Source: QAMX01 sp964448855 (GTDB lineage: Bacteria > Bacillota > Clostridia > Oscillospirales > QAMX01). From it: DNA of 64,000 nucleotides. The notes beneath the pieces were generated by a model. That model did no database searches. It worked only from the letters and a program-made list of their open reading frames with translations, and had not been told where the DNA came from. A program made the translations under genes and the position numbers. The stretch is from contig CAYUXI010000005.1 of NCBI GenBank assembly GCA_964448855.1, positions 45,375-109,374 of the forward strand, read 5' to 3'. Each line of letters starts with the position of its first letter. The stretch's first letter is position 1. Shown in pieces: positions 25,383-33,447 of the stretch.

Positions 25383-27176
25383 TTACAGCGGGAGATCCTT
25401 CCGTGTGAACCGTGCCGAACCGGCCAGATAGCCGATGATACCCAGAACGGCGAGGATGGCGAACTTCCAGAGGAACGCCGAGGTGCCGTCCATGATCGAA
25501 ATCACGTCGAAGAGCGAGATGATCGTCGTGTAGTTGAAGTGGTTCAGTGCGTCCAGACGGACAACGGACGGGATGACTGGGCTGCCGAACAGCCCCAGCA
25601 TCGCGGCCACTAGGGAGAAGATGCTGAGCCCACCGCCGATGGCCATGGAACGCTTGCTCCGGTCAAATACACAGGACGTGAAGAAGCAGAGCCCCGACAG
25701 GGCAAACAGCACGAGGAATGCGCCGATGTTCAGCAGAATCAGCTTCCCGTACGTCAAGCCGACGTCCTCCGTGATCATGGACAGACAGACACAGCCGGTT
25801 GCCGTGGTCAGCGTGAACATGGCCAGCAGCGAGCCGATCAGATACATCGCCTGTGTGAACGCAACGGTGACTCGCTTGGTGGACGTGCAGAGTACATACG
25901 CCATGGAGCCGCTGTCCACCTGTCCGGCAATCAGGTTGTTGGAGGCCATGATCATGTAGATGATCGGCAGCAGCAGCCCGGCCAGCTTATAGAAGATGGA
26001 GCCGACGATCAGCATATAGAGGTCGGCCTGCCCGATTTCCTCCAAAGCCTCGGAGACCTCAGATGGCAGGGTGGACAGGAAGCTGGACGAAATCTCGGCC
26101 GCCAGCGCCTGTTGCTTGTCATCGACCGCCGCCTGATAGGCCGCATCGTCGGCAAAATCGCCCGCTGCGTTCTGCTCCGCCAGCAGGTCGAGCTCATAGG
26201 ACAAACGCCCCTGATAGGTGACGATGGCCGTCTGCGCCATGTGCTTGATGGAGTCGTAGGTGTAGCCAAAGGACTGGTAGATTTCGTCGGTCACGCCGTA
26301 TGCGGACAGCGCCTCCAGAAGCGCCGCCGTGTTTTCTTCCTTGGACAGATTGCCGGCCAGGAAAATGGCGGCACCCTCCTCGGCGCGCTCTCTGCGATAG
26401 GCGCTCCGCTCTTCGACGAAGCGTTCATCGTCCGTTGCTCCGGCGCTCATCTGCGCGAGCAGGGAGAGAATGTCGTAATCGGAGGGGATGGGCTCCTCGT
26501 GCTCCTCGTAAAACTCGTTGAACAGCCCGTTCGGATTGAGCACATACAGGACGCTGCCGAGCAGCTCCTGCGCCTCGGTGGAATCTTCGTCATACCCGGC
26601 GGTCAACTCGGTCTGCAGCGCCTCACAGGCCGCCGCATAGGCGAGCTGTACGGCGTATTCCTGCGTGGCCGGCGATGCTTCCTGCCAGGTCTGCATGGCG
26701 GTCATGTAGTCGGCAGCCGATGAGAAGGCGTCCGATGACGGCATGGCCAGCAGCCACGCATCGATGGCTTCGGCATAGGAACGGCCGGTTTCCGTAGCGG
26801 GCACGGGGCACGCATTCTGCCACGCTGCCGCGGCGGCTGCATAGTCGCCCGCATCCGCAAAATCGGCGGCCTGCGGCATCTGTCCGACCCAGACCAGAAC
26901 GGACAGCGTGTCGGTGGCCTGCTCGGTGAACAGGGTGTCAAATCGCGCCAGACCGTTCTCGGCGTTGCTGTAATAGGATAGCGCCCGCTTCTGCATCTGC
27001 GCATCGATCTCTTTGGTGATGATGGTATTCTGAATGGCGTCCTTGACTTCGCCGATATTGCCGTTGCCGGATATCAGCATGACACAGGCCAGCATAAAGC
27101 AGACGGCAAACGTGATGATACACCACATGGTGCCGTTGGCCTTGCAGGATTGTTGAAACAATGCCTTACGAAACAT
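25383..27176 (-). CDS. ABC-2-type permease with a large extracellular domain
   Basis: This 597-residue membrane protein has one transmembrane helix at about 17-36, a very large hydrophilic helical segment (about 40-385), and five or so helices from 388 to the end. The long segment would sit outside the cell. It contains a degenerate internal repeat near residues 103-122, 148-167 and 338-357 (pattern DFAxAxxYxxAxxxWQxA). The arrangement fits an ABC-2/NatB-like exporter permease. It is directly behind two ATPase genes (three-base gap to the nearer one) and before a TerB-like gene. The substrate is unknown. Confidence 0.82.
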   Translation of the reverse strand: MFRKALFQQSCKANGTMWCIITFAVCFMLACVMLISGNGNIGEVKDAIQNTIITKEIDAQMQKRALSYYSNAENGLARFDTLFTEQATDTLSVLVWVGQMPQAADFADAGDYAAAAAAWQNACPVPATETGRSYAEAIDAWLLAMPSSDAFSSAADYMTAMQTWQEASPATQEYAVQLAYAAACEALQTELTAGYDEDSTEAQELLGSVLYVLNPNGLFNEFYEEHEEPIPSDYDILSLLAQMSAGATDDERFVEERSAYRRERAEEGAAIFLAGNLSKEENTAALLEALSAYGVTDEIYQSFGYTYDSIKHMAQTAIVTYQGRLSYELDLLAEQNAAGDFADDAAYQAAVDDKQQALAAEISSSFLSTLPSEVSEALEEIGQADLYMLIVGSIFYKLAGLLLPIIYMIMASNNLIAGQVDSGSMAYVLCTSTKRVTVAFTQAMYLIGSLLAMFTLTTATGCVCLSMITEDVGLTYGKLILLNIGAFLVLFALSGLCFFTSCVFDRSKRSMAIGGGLSIFSLVAAMLGLFGSPVIPSVVRLDALNHFNYTTIISLFDVISIMDGTSAFLWKFAILAVLGIIGYLAGSARFTRKDLPL

Positions 27177-27179
27177 GAT

Positions 27180-28094
27180 TTAGACTCCTTTTGATTGGTG
27201 CTCCGTGTTGGAAAGCAGGATATTTTTGAAATGCATTTCAAGGGTATAGGGGAGCTCGGAGATGAACCGCACCTGATATTGCTTCAAAACGGACAGCAGA
27301 GCGACCGTTTCATCGGCGCGAATCCGGATGGTCACCTGATGGTACGGCTCCTGCAGACGAATGGCCTCATAGCCTTCGCCGAGGAAGCGGAGATAATCGG
27401 CCCGACTGTGAAATTCAATCTTGAAATCGCGAATCGGGCGGTCTCGAATCGCCTCCATGCTGCAAATATCGACAATCCGCCCATCGCGAATCAAGGCCAC
27501 CCGGTCACAGGTTCGTTCCAGCTCATCGAAGCTGTGGCTGCTCATGAAGATGGTCTTGCCCTTACGGTGCTCCTCCTGAATAATGTCCAGAAAGGTGGCG
27601 CGCATGAGCGGGTCGAGGCCGGTCGTCGGCTCGTCGAGAATCAAAATCGGCGAATCGTTCATCAGCGCCGCAACGAGAGCCGTTTTCTGCTTCATCCCCT
27701 TGCTCATACGCTTCAGGTTCGCTCGCGGATCCAGCTGTAACCGCTCAATCAGCTCGTTGGCGTAGGACATATCCTTCAGGCCGAGAAAGTTCGCCTGACA
27801 TTTCAGAAAGTCTACGCCCGTTTTCAGATCGGGGAAGGCGATTTCGCCGGGTACATACCCGATCTGACGGACGATTTCGCTGGAATGCTCCCAGGAAGTC
27901 AGCCCGTTGACAAGCGCCTGACCGGATGTCGGCTTCAAAAAGCCCAGAATGTGGCGGATGGTTGTCGTTTTGCCGCTGCCGTTGGTGCCGACATATCCGA
28001 CCATTTCACCCTCGCCGATCGTGAGGTTCAGATCGAAAATACCGCGACCGTCGCCGTAGTCCTTGGTCAAGTCCCTGGTTTCAATTACCTGCAT
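27180..28094 (-). CDS. ABC transporter ATP-binding protein (second of the pair)
   Basis: This 304-residue cytosolic ATPase starts MQVIETRDLTKDYGDGRG. Walker A is GTNGSGKTT, the signature is RMSKGMKQKTA, and Walker B is PILILDEPTTGLDP. The C-terminal 80 residues are the accessory domain common in ABC-2 export ATPases. It overlaps the first ATPase gene by 10 bases and is followed at once by the permease, so the three form one complex. Two unequal ATPases with one permease suggest a heterodimeric motor. Confidence 0.93.
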   Translation of the reverse strand: MQVIETRDLTKDYGDGRGIFDLNLTIGEGEMVGYVGTNGSGKTTTIRHILGFLKPTSGQALVNGLTSWEHSSEIVRQIGYVPGEIAFPDLKTGVDFLKCQANFLGLKDMSYANELIERLQLDPRANLKRMSKGMKQKTALVAALMNDSPILILDEPTTGLDPLMRATFLDIIQEEHRKGKTIFMSSHSFDELERTCDRVALIRDGRIVDICSMEAIRDRPIRDFKIEFHSRADYLRFLGEGYEAIRLQEPYHQVTIRIRADETVALLSVLKQYQVRFISELPYTLEMHFKNILLSNTEHQSKGV

Positions 28095-29056
28095 GAGAGA
28101 GCACCTCCAAAGTCACGGTCTTCCCGGTAAAATTTCATGAAGTAGTCCTCCAGACTTTCCTTTCGGTTGCTGAAGGAGCGCACCGCCAGGGAAGACAGCA
28201 GCTGAATCAGAATGTTCAAATCCCGATCCTCAACGGAAATTGACAGCACCTCCGCCTGATCCTCGAGAATCTGCAGCGAATGGATCGTCTGTCCGGCCGC
28301 AAGAAACTGTGCTTTGGCGGCGGTATCCTGAAAACCGATGGTGTAGTACTTGCGGGATGCGTGCTTCAGGTCGTCCGCGATGAATTCGGAGACGATTTTC
28401 CCATCCTTGATGATGGCAATCCGGTCGCAGGTGGAGTCGATCTCGGAAAAAATGTGGCTCGAAAGCAGGATGGTCTTCCCACGCTCCTTTTCCCGGTGAA
28501 TCAGCTGGATGAAGGTTTCCTGCATGACGGGGTCAAGACCGCTGGTCGGCTCGTCCAGAATCAGCACGTCGGGATCCGACATAAAAGCGGTCACAATGGC
28601 CAGCTTCCGCTTGACACCGAGACTCATCCGCTTCGTTTCTCCGGAGAGCACCTGATCAGACAGCTCAAACAGCGCCAGCATCTGCTGAAGCTGCTCCTCG
28701 TTGTGGTTTTTCTGCAAATCCTGCATCATGCGGATGAACGCCCAACCGGTCAGCCCGGCTGGCAACGCAATTTCGCCTGGGATATACCCGACCCGTTGCA
28801 AAACCCGATCGTATTTCTCAAAGGTCTCAAAGCCGAACATCCGAGTGCTGCCGGAACCGGGCTTCGAAAACCCCATGAGATGGCGGATGGTTGTGGATTT
28901 CCCGGCACCGTTTGGGCCGAGAAATCCGAAAACTTCGCCTTCATCGACGTGAAGGCTGACATCAAAGACGCCGCGGCCAAAGCCGTAATCCTTTGTCAGG
29001 TGCGCAACGTCGATGACGTGTGTCCCCTCTGCCGGGGAATGTGATCCGTTTTTCAT
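28085..29056 (-). CDS. ABC transporter ATP-binding protein (first of the pair)
   Basis: This 323-residue ATPase has Walker A GPNGAGKST, signature MSLGVKRKLA, and Walker B DVLILDEPTSGLDP, with a C-terminal accessory domain. The start is the ATG at 29056 with GAAGGGA seven bases upstream; the longer frame from 29092 has no such site. It is the first gene of the operon and is transcribed away from a TetR gene, whose operator-like repeats lie in the shared 148-base spacer. The TetR product is a probable repressor of this operon. Confidence 0.93.
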   Translation of the reverse strand: MKNGSHSPAEGTHVIDVAHLTKDYGFGRGVFDVSLHVDEGEVFGFLGPNGAGKSTTIRHLMGFSKPGSGSTRMFGFETFEKYDRVLQRVGYIPGEIALPAGLTGWAFIRMMQDLQKNHNEEQLQQMLALFELSDQVLSGETKRMSLGVKRKLAIVTAFMSDPDVLILDEPTSGLDPVMQETFIQLIHREKERGKTILLSSHIFSEIDSTCDRIAIIKDGKIVSEFIADDLKHASRKYYTIGFQDTAAKAQFLAAGQTIHSLQILEDQAEVLSISVEDRDLNILIQLLSSLAVRSFSNRKESLEDYFMKFYREDRDFGGALSCR

Positions 29057-29085
29057 TTTGTCCCTTCTTCTTTTTTTTGACACTG

Positions 29086-29114
29086 TTGACATTTGAACTG
29101 CTGTGTATTATAAT
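29086..29114 (+). promoter_or_regulatory. Sigma-A-type promoter of the TetR gene
   Basis: TTGACA (29086-29091) and TATAAT (29109-29114) are consensus boxes with a 17-base spacer. A second TTGACA at 29077-29082 makes a direct repeat nearby, which could be part of a regulator site serving the divergent ABC operon. Confidence 0.85.
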
Positions 29115-29153
29115 ATAGACGGTTCGGAAAGAAAAGAACAGGATTTGAAACGC

Positions 29154-29169
29154 TGTCAAAATTTGAACA
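29154..29169. promoter_or_regulatory. Candidate TetR operator
   Basis: tgtcaaaatttgaaca has a perfect core TCAAA-A-TTTGA and nearly palindromic outer bases. Related words (TTGACATTTGAAC) occur at the promoter upstream. It lies 35 bases before the TetR start. Assignment is by symmetry only. Confidence 0.5.
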
Positions 29170-29204
29170 ATGTCGAATTGATTGTATATGCAGGAGAGAC
29201 CTAC

Positions 29205-29819
29205 ATGAAAACGCAGAACCTGAATCGCTCCTCCAGAAAGACGAGACTGCTGATCAAAAAGATATTTGCCGAGATGCTTTCGGAAAAGCAGGAGCTTGGA
29301 AAAATATCGGTCAGCGAGCTGTGCGAACGCGCAGACATCAGCCGCGGTACCTTTTATGTGCATTTCGATGACATTTACAGCGTCGCGGAGGAGTACGAAA
29401 ACGAGCTGATCGATGTATTTTTTGACAATGCCCGCCTGATTGAAACGCGGGATATCCTGCAGTTCATCGACGCGTTCTTCGAATTCATCCGCCAGAATCA
29501 TGAAAACTACCGGTTGCTCTGCCGCTCCAATGAATTCCTGTTCGCGGCCAAAAAGCTGACGGCCATTGCCTCCGGCAAGCTGCTGGAGCTTTGCCATCAG
29601 GATCTGCGCATTGCGAATCGAGCCTATATGGAGCTGGATATCCGGATTTTTCTGGAGGGCATCCTCTGCGAATACGTCAAATACTGTCGCGACGATTCCG
29701 AAGCAACCCTCGAAGACCTGTACGCCTACACGAAAATCTGGGTGCAGGAGTTCCTGGCTCGGCGCTCTGCCGAGCATTCGGACAAAGCGTCGCCCCTTCC
29801 GACCGAACCCCAACGCTGA
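29205..29819 (+). CDS. TetR-family transcriptional regulator of the divergent ABC operon
   Basis: This 204-residue regulator has a typical TetR helix-turn-helix: TRLLIKKIFAEMLSEK, then ISVSELCERADISRGTFYVHF. The C-terminal domain (DIYSVAEEYENELIDVF and onward) resembles the TetR_C_33-like group of clostridial regulators. The start ATG at 29205 has AGGAGAG upstream, whereas an in-frame start at 29103 lies inside the promoter. It is divergent from the two-ATPase ABC operon with operator-like repeats between them, so local repression of that exporter is likely. Confidence 0.92.
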   Translation: MKTQNLNRSSRKTRLLIKKIFAEMLSEKQELGKISVSELCERADISRGTFYVHFDDIYSVAEEYENELIDVFFDNARLIETRDILQFIDAFFEFIRQNHENYRLLCRSNEFLFAAKKLTAIASGKLLELCHQDLRIANRAYMELDIRIFLEGILCEYVKYCRDDSEATLEDLYAYTKIWVQEFLARRSAEHSDKASPLPTEPQR

Positions 29820-29860
29820 ACGGACAGCACCACAAATCAAGCATTCTGAGAGGTGAGAAG

Positions 29861-29950
29861 ATGGACAACGGCAGTGGCTGTTGCGGACAAACGCATCGGG
29901 ATCCCACAAACCGCTGGTACGCAGACAGCAAACCGTTGTCTGTTCGCTGA
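29861..29950 (+). CDS. Possible 29-residue leader peptide upstream of mgtE
   Basis: A short frame starts with ATG at 29861, seven bases after GAGAGGTGAG, and ends at TGA 29948-29950. The peptide begins MDNGSGCCGQTH and contains DP and KP pairs. It lies in the 222-base leader of the magnesium transporter gene. Leader peptides control magnesium transporter genes in other bacteria (mgtL and relatives), and the position here suggests a similar role, but this peptide is not a known family. It may also be a chance frame. Confidence 0.4.
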   Translation: MDNGSGCCGQTHRDPTNRWYADSKPLSVR

Positions 29951-30011
29951 CCGGCGGGGAGCCCATTGTTTGTTTCCGCACAGCACAAAAAAGGAACGGC
30001 GCGCCCGTTCC
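29922..30011 (+). promoter_or_regulatory. Structured leader of mgtE
   Basis: Two hairpins lie in the leader: cagac/gtctg (29922-29926 with 29938-29942), covering the last codons of the short frame, and ggaacgg/ccgttcc (29993-29999 with 30005-30011), 30 bases before mgtE. I could not match the leader to the M-box consensus. It may be an attenuator or an unassigned magnesium-responsive element. Confidence 0.4.
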
Positions 30012-30041
30012 ATTGATGTGCGATGAAAGGAGAACCAAACA

Positions 30042-31448
30042 ATGAACAAAATCGTTCGGACACCGCAGCCGACGGCTCTGCCGGACTTCTGCGGTGAAAT
30101 TGCGTCCATTGTCCGAAGCAATTGGACGCCCGGAAAAATGCAGGAGCAGATCGGCGCCTACCACGAAAAAGATATTGCATTGGCGCTGACTTTGCTGACG
30201 GCTGAGGAATGGCAGAAGCTGTTCCGCATCCTTCCGCTGCAATCGCTGGCCGCTGTGCTGGAATATGCGGAAGAGAACACCACGTATTTTGCCTGCCTGA
30301 GCATCCGCCAGAAAGCGGATGTGTTGAGCTGCATGGAGGTCACTGCGGCGGCAGAGCTGCTGCAATCGCTCCCCAAGGAGGAGCGAAACGCGCTGCTGGA
30401 GCTGATGGATCCGGAGGCGCGTGAAGAAATCCGCCTGATCGGCTCGTTTGACGAGGACGAAATCGGGAACCGGATGTCCACCAACCTGATTCGCATCCCG
30501 AAAACGGCCACTGTCAAGGAGGCCATGTCGGAGCTGATTCGTCAGGCGGCGGAAAATGACCACGTTTCGATTCTGTATCTGGTGGACAGCGACGGAACCT
30601 TCTGCGGTGCCATTGACCTGAAAGACCTGATCACGGCGCGTGAGGATACGCCGCTGTCGGATATTACGACGTTTTCCTACCCCTGGCTGTACGCAAGGGC
30701 GACCATCGAGGAGAGCCTCCCGCTGATTTCCGACTATTCCGAATCGTCCATCCCTGTGCTGGATGACGCCAACCGCCTGATCGGCGTCGTCACAGCCACG
30801 GATTTTGCGGAGATGCTCGGCGACGAGCTGAACGAAGACTATGCCAAGCTGGCCGGACTCTCGTCGGAAGAGGATCTGGCCGAGCCGGTCACAAAAAGCG
30901 TCAAAAAACGAATGCCGTGGCTCTGCATCCTGCTGCTGCTGGGGCTGGGCGTTTCCGCCGTCGTCGGGCTGTTTGAGCCGATTGTCGCGCAGCTGCCGGT
31001 GATCATGTGCTTCCAGTCGCTGATTCTCGATATGGCCGGCAACGTCGGCACCCAGTCGCTGGCGGTCGCCATTCGCGTGCTGATGGATGCACAGCTTGGC
31101 CGCCGACACAAGGCGAAGCTCGTCTGGAAGGAAATGCGCGTCGGTACGCTGAACGGCACCATCCTCTGCCTGCTGTCCTTTGCCGCCATCGGCGGATACC
31201 TGTGCGCCAAGGGCAACCCACCCGCCTTTTCCTTTGCCGTCTCCGCGTGTCTTGGCGTGGCCATGCTGCTGGCGATGATCGTTTCCGCGCTGACCGGGAC
31301 GCTGGTTCCCATGCTCTTCCAGCGCATCGGAATCGACCCGGCGGTGGCGTCCGGCCCGCTGATCACGACGATCAACGACCTCGCGGCGGTCATCACGTAT
31401 TACGGCCTGTCCTGGCTGATTCTCCTGAAGCTGATGCAATTCAACTGA
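30042..31448 (+). CDS. mgtE: Magnesium transporter MgtE
   Basis: This 468-residue protein has the full MgtE layout. The helical N domain (about 30-130, with LPKEERNALLELMDPEAREEI) and two CBS domains (about 140-265; DGTFCGAIDLKDLI and ANRLIGVVTATDF) form the cytosolic magnesium sensor. Five transmembrane helices from about residue 285 form the channel, with the family motif GNVGTQSLAVAIR. It imports magnesium when cytosolic levels fall and the CBS domains open. AAAGGAG lies before the ATG. A structured leader precedes it and a PAP2 phosphatase gene follows 37 bases later. Confidence 0.96.
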   Translation: MNKIVRTPQPTALPDFCGEIASIVRSNWTPGKMQEQIGAYHEKDIALALTLLTAEEWQKLFRILPLQSLAAVLEYAEENTTYFACLSIRQKADVLSCMEVTAAAELLQSLPKEERNALLELMDPEAREEIRLIGSFDEDEIGNRMSTNLIRIPKTATVKEAMSELIRQAAENDHVSILYLVDSDGTFCGAIDLKDLITAREDTPLSDITTFSYPWLYARATIEESLPLISDYSESSIPVLDDANRLIGVVTATDFAEMLGDELNEDYAKLAGLSSEEDLAEPVTKSVKKRMPWLCILLLLGLGVSAVVGLFEPIVAQLPVIMCFQSLILDMAGNVGTQSLAVAIRVLMDAQLGRRHKAKLVWKEMRVGTLNGTILCLLSFAAIGGYLCAKGNPPAFSFAVSACLGVAMLLAMIVSALTGTLVPMLFQRIGIDPAVASGPLITTINDLAAVITYYGLSWLILLKLMQFN

Positions 31449-31485
31449 GCGGACAGCCTGCTGAACCAATGGAGGAAGAAGAACC

Positions 31486-32154
31486 ATGAAAAGCAGAAAA
31501 TTATGGTACCTTGCGGGCGTCCTGCTGATGCTGTTCATCGGCTGGACGGCGCTCGTTTCGTTTGTGGATGTCCGGGCAATCGGCCCCGAACAGTCATCGG
31601 TCGGCCTCGCCACACTCAATCAATTCGTTTTTGACCGCCTGGGCGTCCACCTTTGGTGGGACGGCCTGACCGACGGCTGTAGCCTGGTGGCCATTCTGGT
31701 GGCGTGCGCCTTTGCACTGCTCGGCCTGATTCAGCTGCTGCAGCGCAAAAGCCTCCGAAAAGTGGATCCGAACGTCCTGCTTCTGGGCGGACTTTATGTG
31801 GCGCTGGCCGCCGTCTACCTGCTGTTTGAATGCGTCGTGATCAATTGTCGGCCGATTCTGATGGATGGACAGCTGGAAGCGTCCTATCCGTCCTCCCACA
31901 CCATGATGGTGCTCTGCATTCTGGCCCCGGCCATGATCGCCGCCCGTTCGCTACTGGCGACGCGCAAAGCGCTTCGAACCGCGCTGAACGCATTCGCCGT
32001 CCTCGTCATGGCCGTGACGGTGGCCGGTCGGCTGATTTCCGGCGTTCACTGGCTGACGGATATTGTCGGCGGGCTCCTGATTTCGGCTGCTCTGGTCGCA
32101 CTGTACGGCGCAGCGGTACAATCCATCGCAGAAAAACAGAAAAAATCCGCCTGA
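31486..32154 (+). CDS. Membrane phosphatase of the PAP2 superfamily
   Basis: This 222-residue protein has about six hydrophobic segments. The three PAP2 motifs are visible, with a degenerate first motif (INCRP), then YPSSHTMM, then RLISGVHWLTDIVGG. The catalytic Ser-His of PSSH and the His of GVHWxTD are present. Such enzymes remove phosphate from lipid phosphates (phosphatidate, undecaprenyl diphosphate) at the membrane. It is likely co-transcribed with mgtE. The substrate is not determined. Confidence 0.9.
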   Translation: MKSRKLWYLAGVLLMLFIGWTALVSFVDVRAIGPEQSSVGLATLNQFVFDRLGVHLWWDGLTDGCSLVAILVACAFALLGLIQLLQRKSLRKVDPNVLLLGGLYVALAAVYLLFECVVINCRPILMDGQLEASYPSSHTMMVLCILAPAMIAARSLLATRKALRTALNAFAVLVMAVTVAGRLISGVHWLTDIVGGLLISAALVALYGAAVQSIAEKQKKSA

Positions 32155-32206
32155 TTGATCAAAAAACGAACATGGCGAACGAATTTGCCTGATGCTCAAC
32201 CTGCGA

Positions 32207-32246
32207 AAAAGATCCCCCGTATCCAGCCGGATACGGGGGATCTTTT
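32207..32246. terminator. Bidirectional terminator
   Basis: An 18-bp perfect stem (32207-32224 with 32229-32246, core gatcccccgtatcc) with an agcc loop and A/T ends lies between the convergent PAP2 gene and the acetyltransferase-like gene. Confidence 0.93.
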
Positions 32247-32273
32247 GTGGCTCAGGTGAAGGCCGGAGCTGCA

Positions 32274-33404
32274 TCAGGCATCGAGATGCTTGGCAAAGCA
32301 GCGGCGGCGCTTGTGCTGTTCAATTTCCGTGCAGAGCTTTCGCCACTGCTTCTGGATTTCCATGTTGGTTTCCAGCTGCGGACCGGTTTCCACGTGGTCA
32401 ATGCCGTTTTTCAAAACGTTCTGGTTGACATGGTTCAGGAGGACGGCGTTGACGCCCTTGCCGATCAAATCGCTTCGAACGGCGATCAGCGCCAGCTCCA
32501 GAAAGTCGGAGTGATTCAGATCATGCAGCACGCGTGCCCAACCAAATGGGAACAGACGTCCATCGGATTTTTTGAGCGCCGGTGCAATGGACGGGAACGC
32601 CAGACCGAACCCGGCCAGCTTGTTGTCGCGATCCACGCAGATGCAGACGTAATCAAAATTCAGGAGCGAGAAATACTCGTTGTAATAATACTGCTGCATT
32701 TCCGGCGTCAGCGGGGTGTAGCCGTACAGCTTGTTATACGCGTTGTTGAGCAGATCGAAGATGTCCTGAACATACGGCTGAATATCCTTGAGCGAATGGG
32801 TGGGGAGCACGCGGATGCCGAACAGGGAACAGACCTTGGAGGAGAGCCGCTCCAGCTTCTTGGTGGTCTCTTCGGACGGACGCAGCTGAAATTCAATCCA
32901 GTCGGCCTCTTTAGCGTAGCCGAGCTGCTCCAAAAACTGCGGATAATACGGCGCATTGTACAGCGTGATCGACGTATCCGGGCGGTCAAAGCCCTCCACC
33001 AGCATTCCCTGTTTGTCGAGGTCGGAAAAACCGATGGGGCCGTGAATGAGGTTCATGCCCTTTTCGCGGGCAAAATCCTCTACCGCGCCGAGCAGCGCTT
33101 TGGCCGCTTCGAAATTGTCTTCCACATCAAACCGAGAAAAGCGCATCCGGTTTTCGCCGCATTTCTCGTTGTACTTTTTGTTGAGAATGGCGGCGACACG
33201 GCCGACGACACGGCCATTTTCCAGTGCAAGGAAGAGCCGGGTTTCGCAGTAGGCATAGGCCGGATTCACTTTCGGATTGAAGTAGTCACATTCTTCCTTG
33301 TAGAGATCCGGGACAGCGAGCGGATTGTTGCGGTACAGCTTTGTCGGGAAAGAAAGGAATTTGCGGAGATCTCTTTTTGATTCAACAACCTTGATTTCAA
33401 CCAT
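32274..33404 (-). CDS. GNAT-fold N-acetyltransferase-like protein (YghO type)
   Basis: This 376-residue cytosolic protein resembles the YghO-type group in which an acetyltransferase fold is extended on both sides. Landmarks are FPTKLYRNNPLAVPDLY near the N-terminus, GRVAAILNKKYNEK, GPIGFSDLDKQGMLVEGF, YNAPYYPQFLEQLGY, and a C-terminal GIDHVETGPQLETN. The N-terminal VGRVAAI looks like a GNAT beta-strand. No substrate is known for the family. It lies upstream of the terminator and 43 bases behind pfkA; the two could be co-transcribed. Confidence 0.78.
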   Translation of the reverse strand: MVEIKVVESKRDLRKFLSFPTKLYRNNPLAVPDLYKEECDYFNPKVNPAYAYCETRLFLALENGRVVGRVAAILNKKYNEKCGENRMRFSRFDVEDNFEAAKALLGAVEDFAREKGMNLIHGPIGFSDLDKQGMLVEGFDRPDTSITLYNAPYYPQFLEQLGYAKEADWIEFQLRPSEETTKKLERLSSKVCSLFGIRVLPTHSLKDIQPYVQDIFDLLNNAYNKLYGYTPLTPEMQQYYYNEYFSLLNFDYVCICVDRDNKLAGFGLAFPSIAPALKKSDGRLFPFGWARVLHDLNHSDFLELALIAVRSDLIGKGVNAVLLNHVNQNVLKNGIDHVETGPQLETNMEIQKQWRKLCTEIEQHKRRRCFAKHLDA

Positions 33405-33447
33405 GCTGGTTGCTCCCTCCTTCGATCAAATATGGGCTGTGGCGAGA

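Noticed and set aside
29820..30041. M-box magnesium riboswitch before mgtE
   Set aside because: The conserved M-box core words and loop order could not be found; only hairpins and a short frame are seen.
28962..31619. Minus-strand frame of 885 codons over tetR-mgtE
   Set aside because: It lies antisense to the well-supported TetR and MgtE genes and has no motif of its own.
32247..33380. Plus-strand frame antisense to the acetyltransferase-like gene
   Set aside because: It has no known motif and starts in the terminator region; the minus-strand frame has a proper start and family features.
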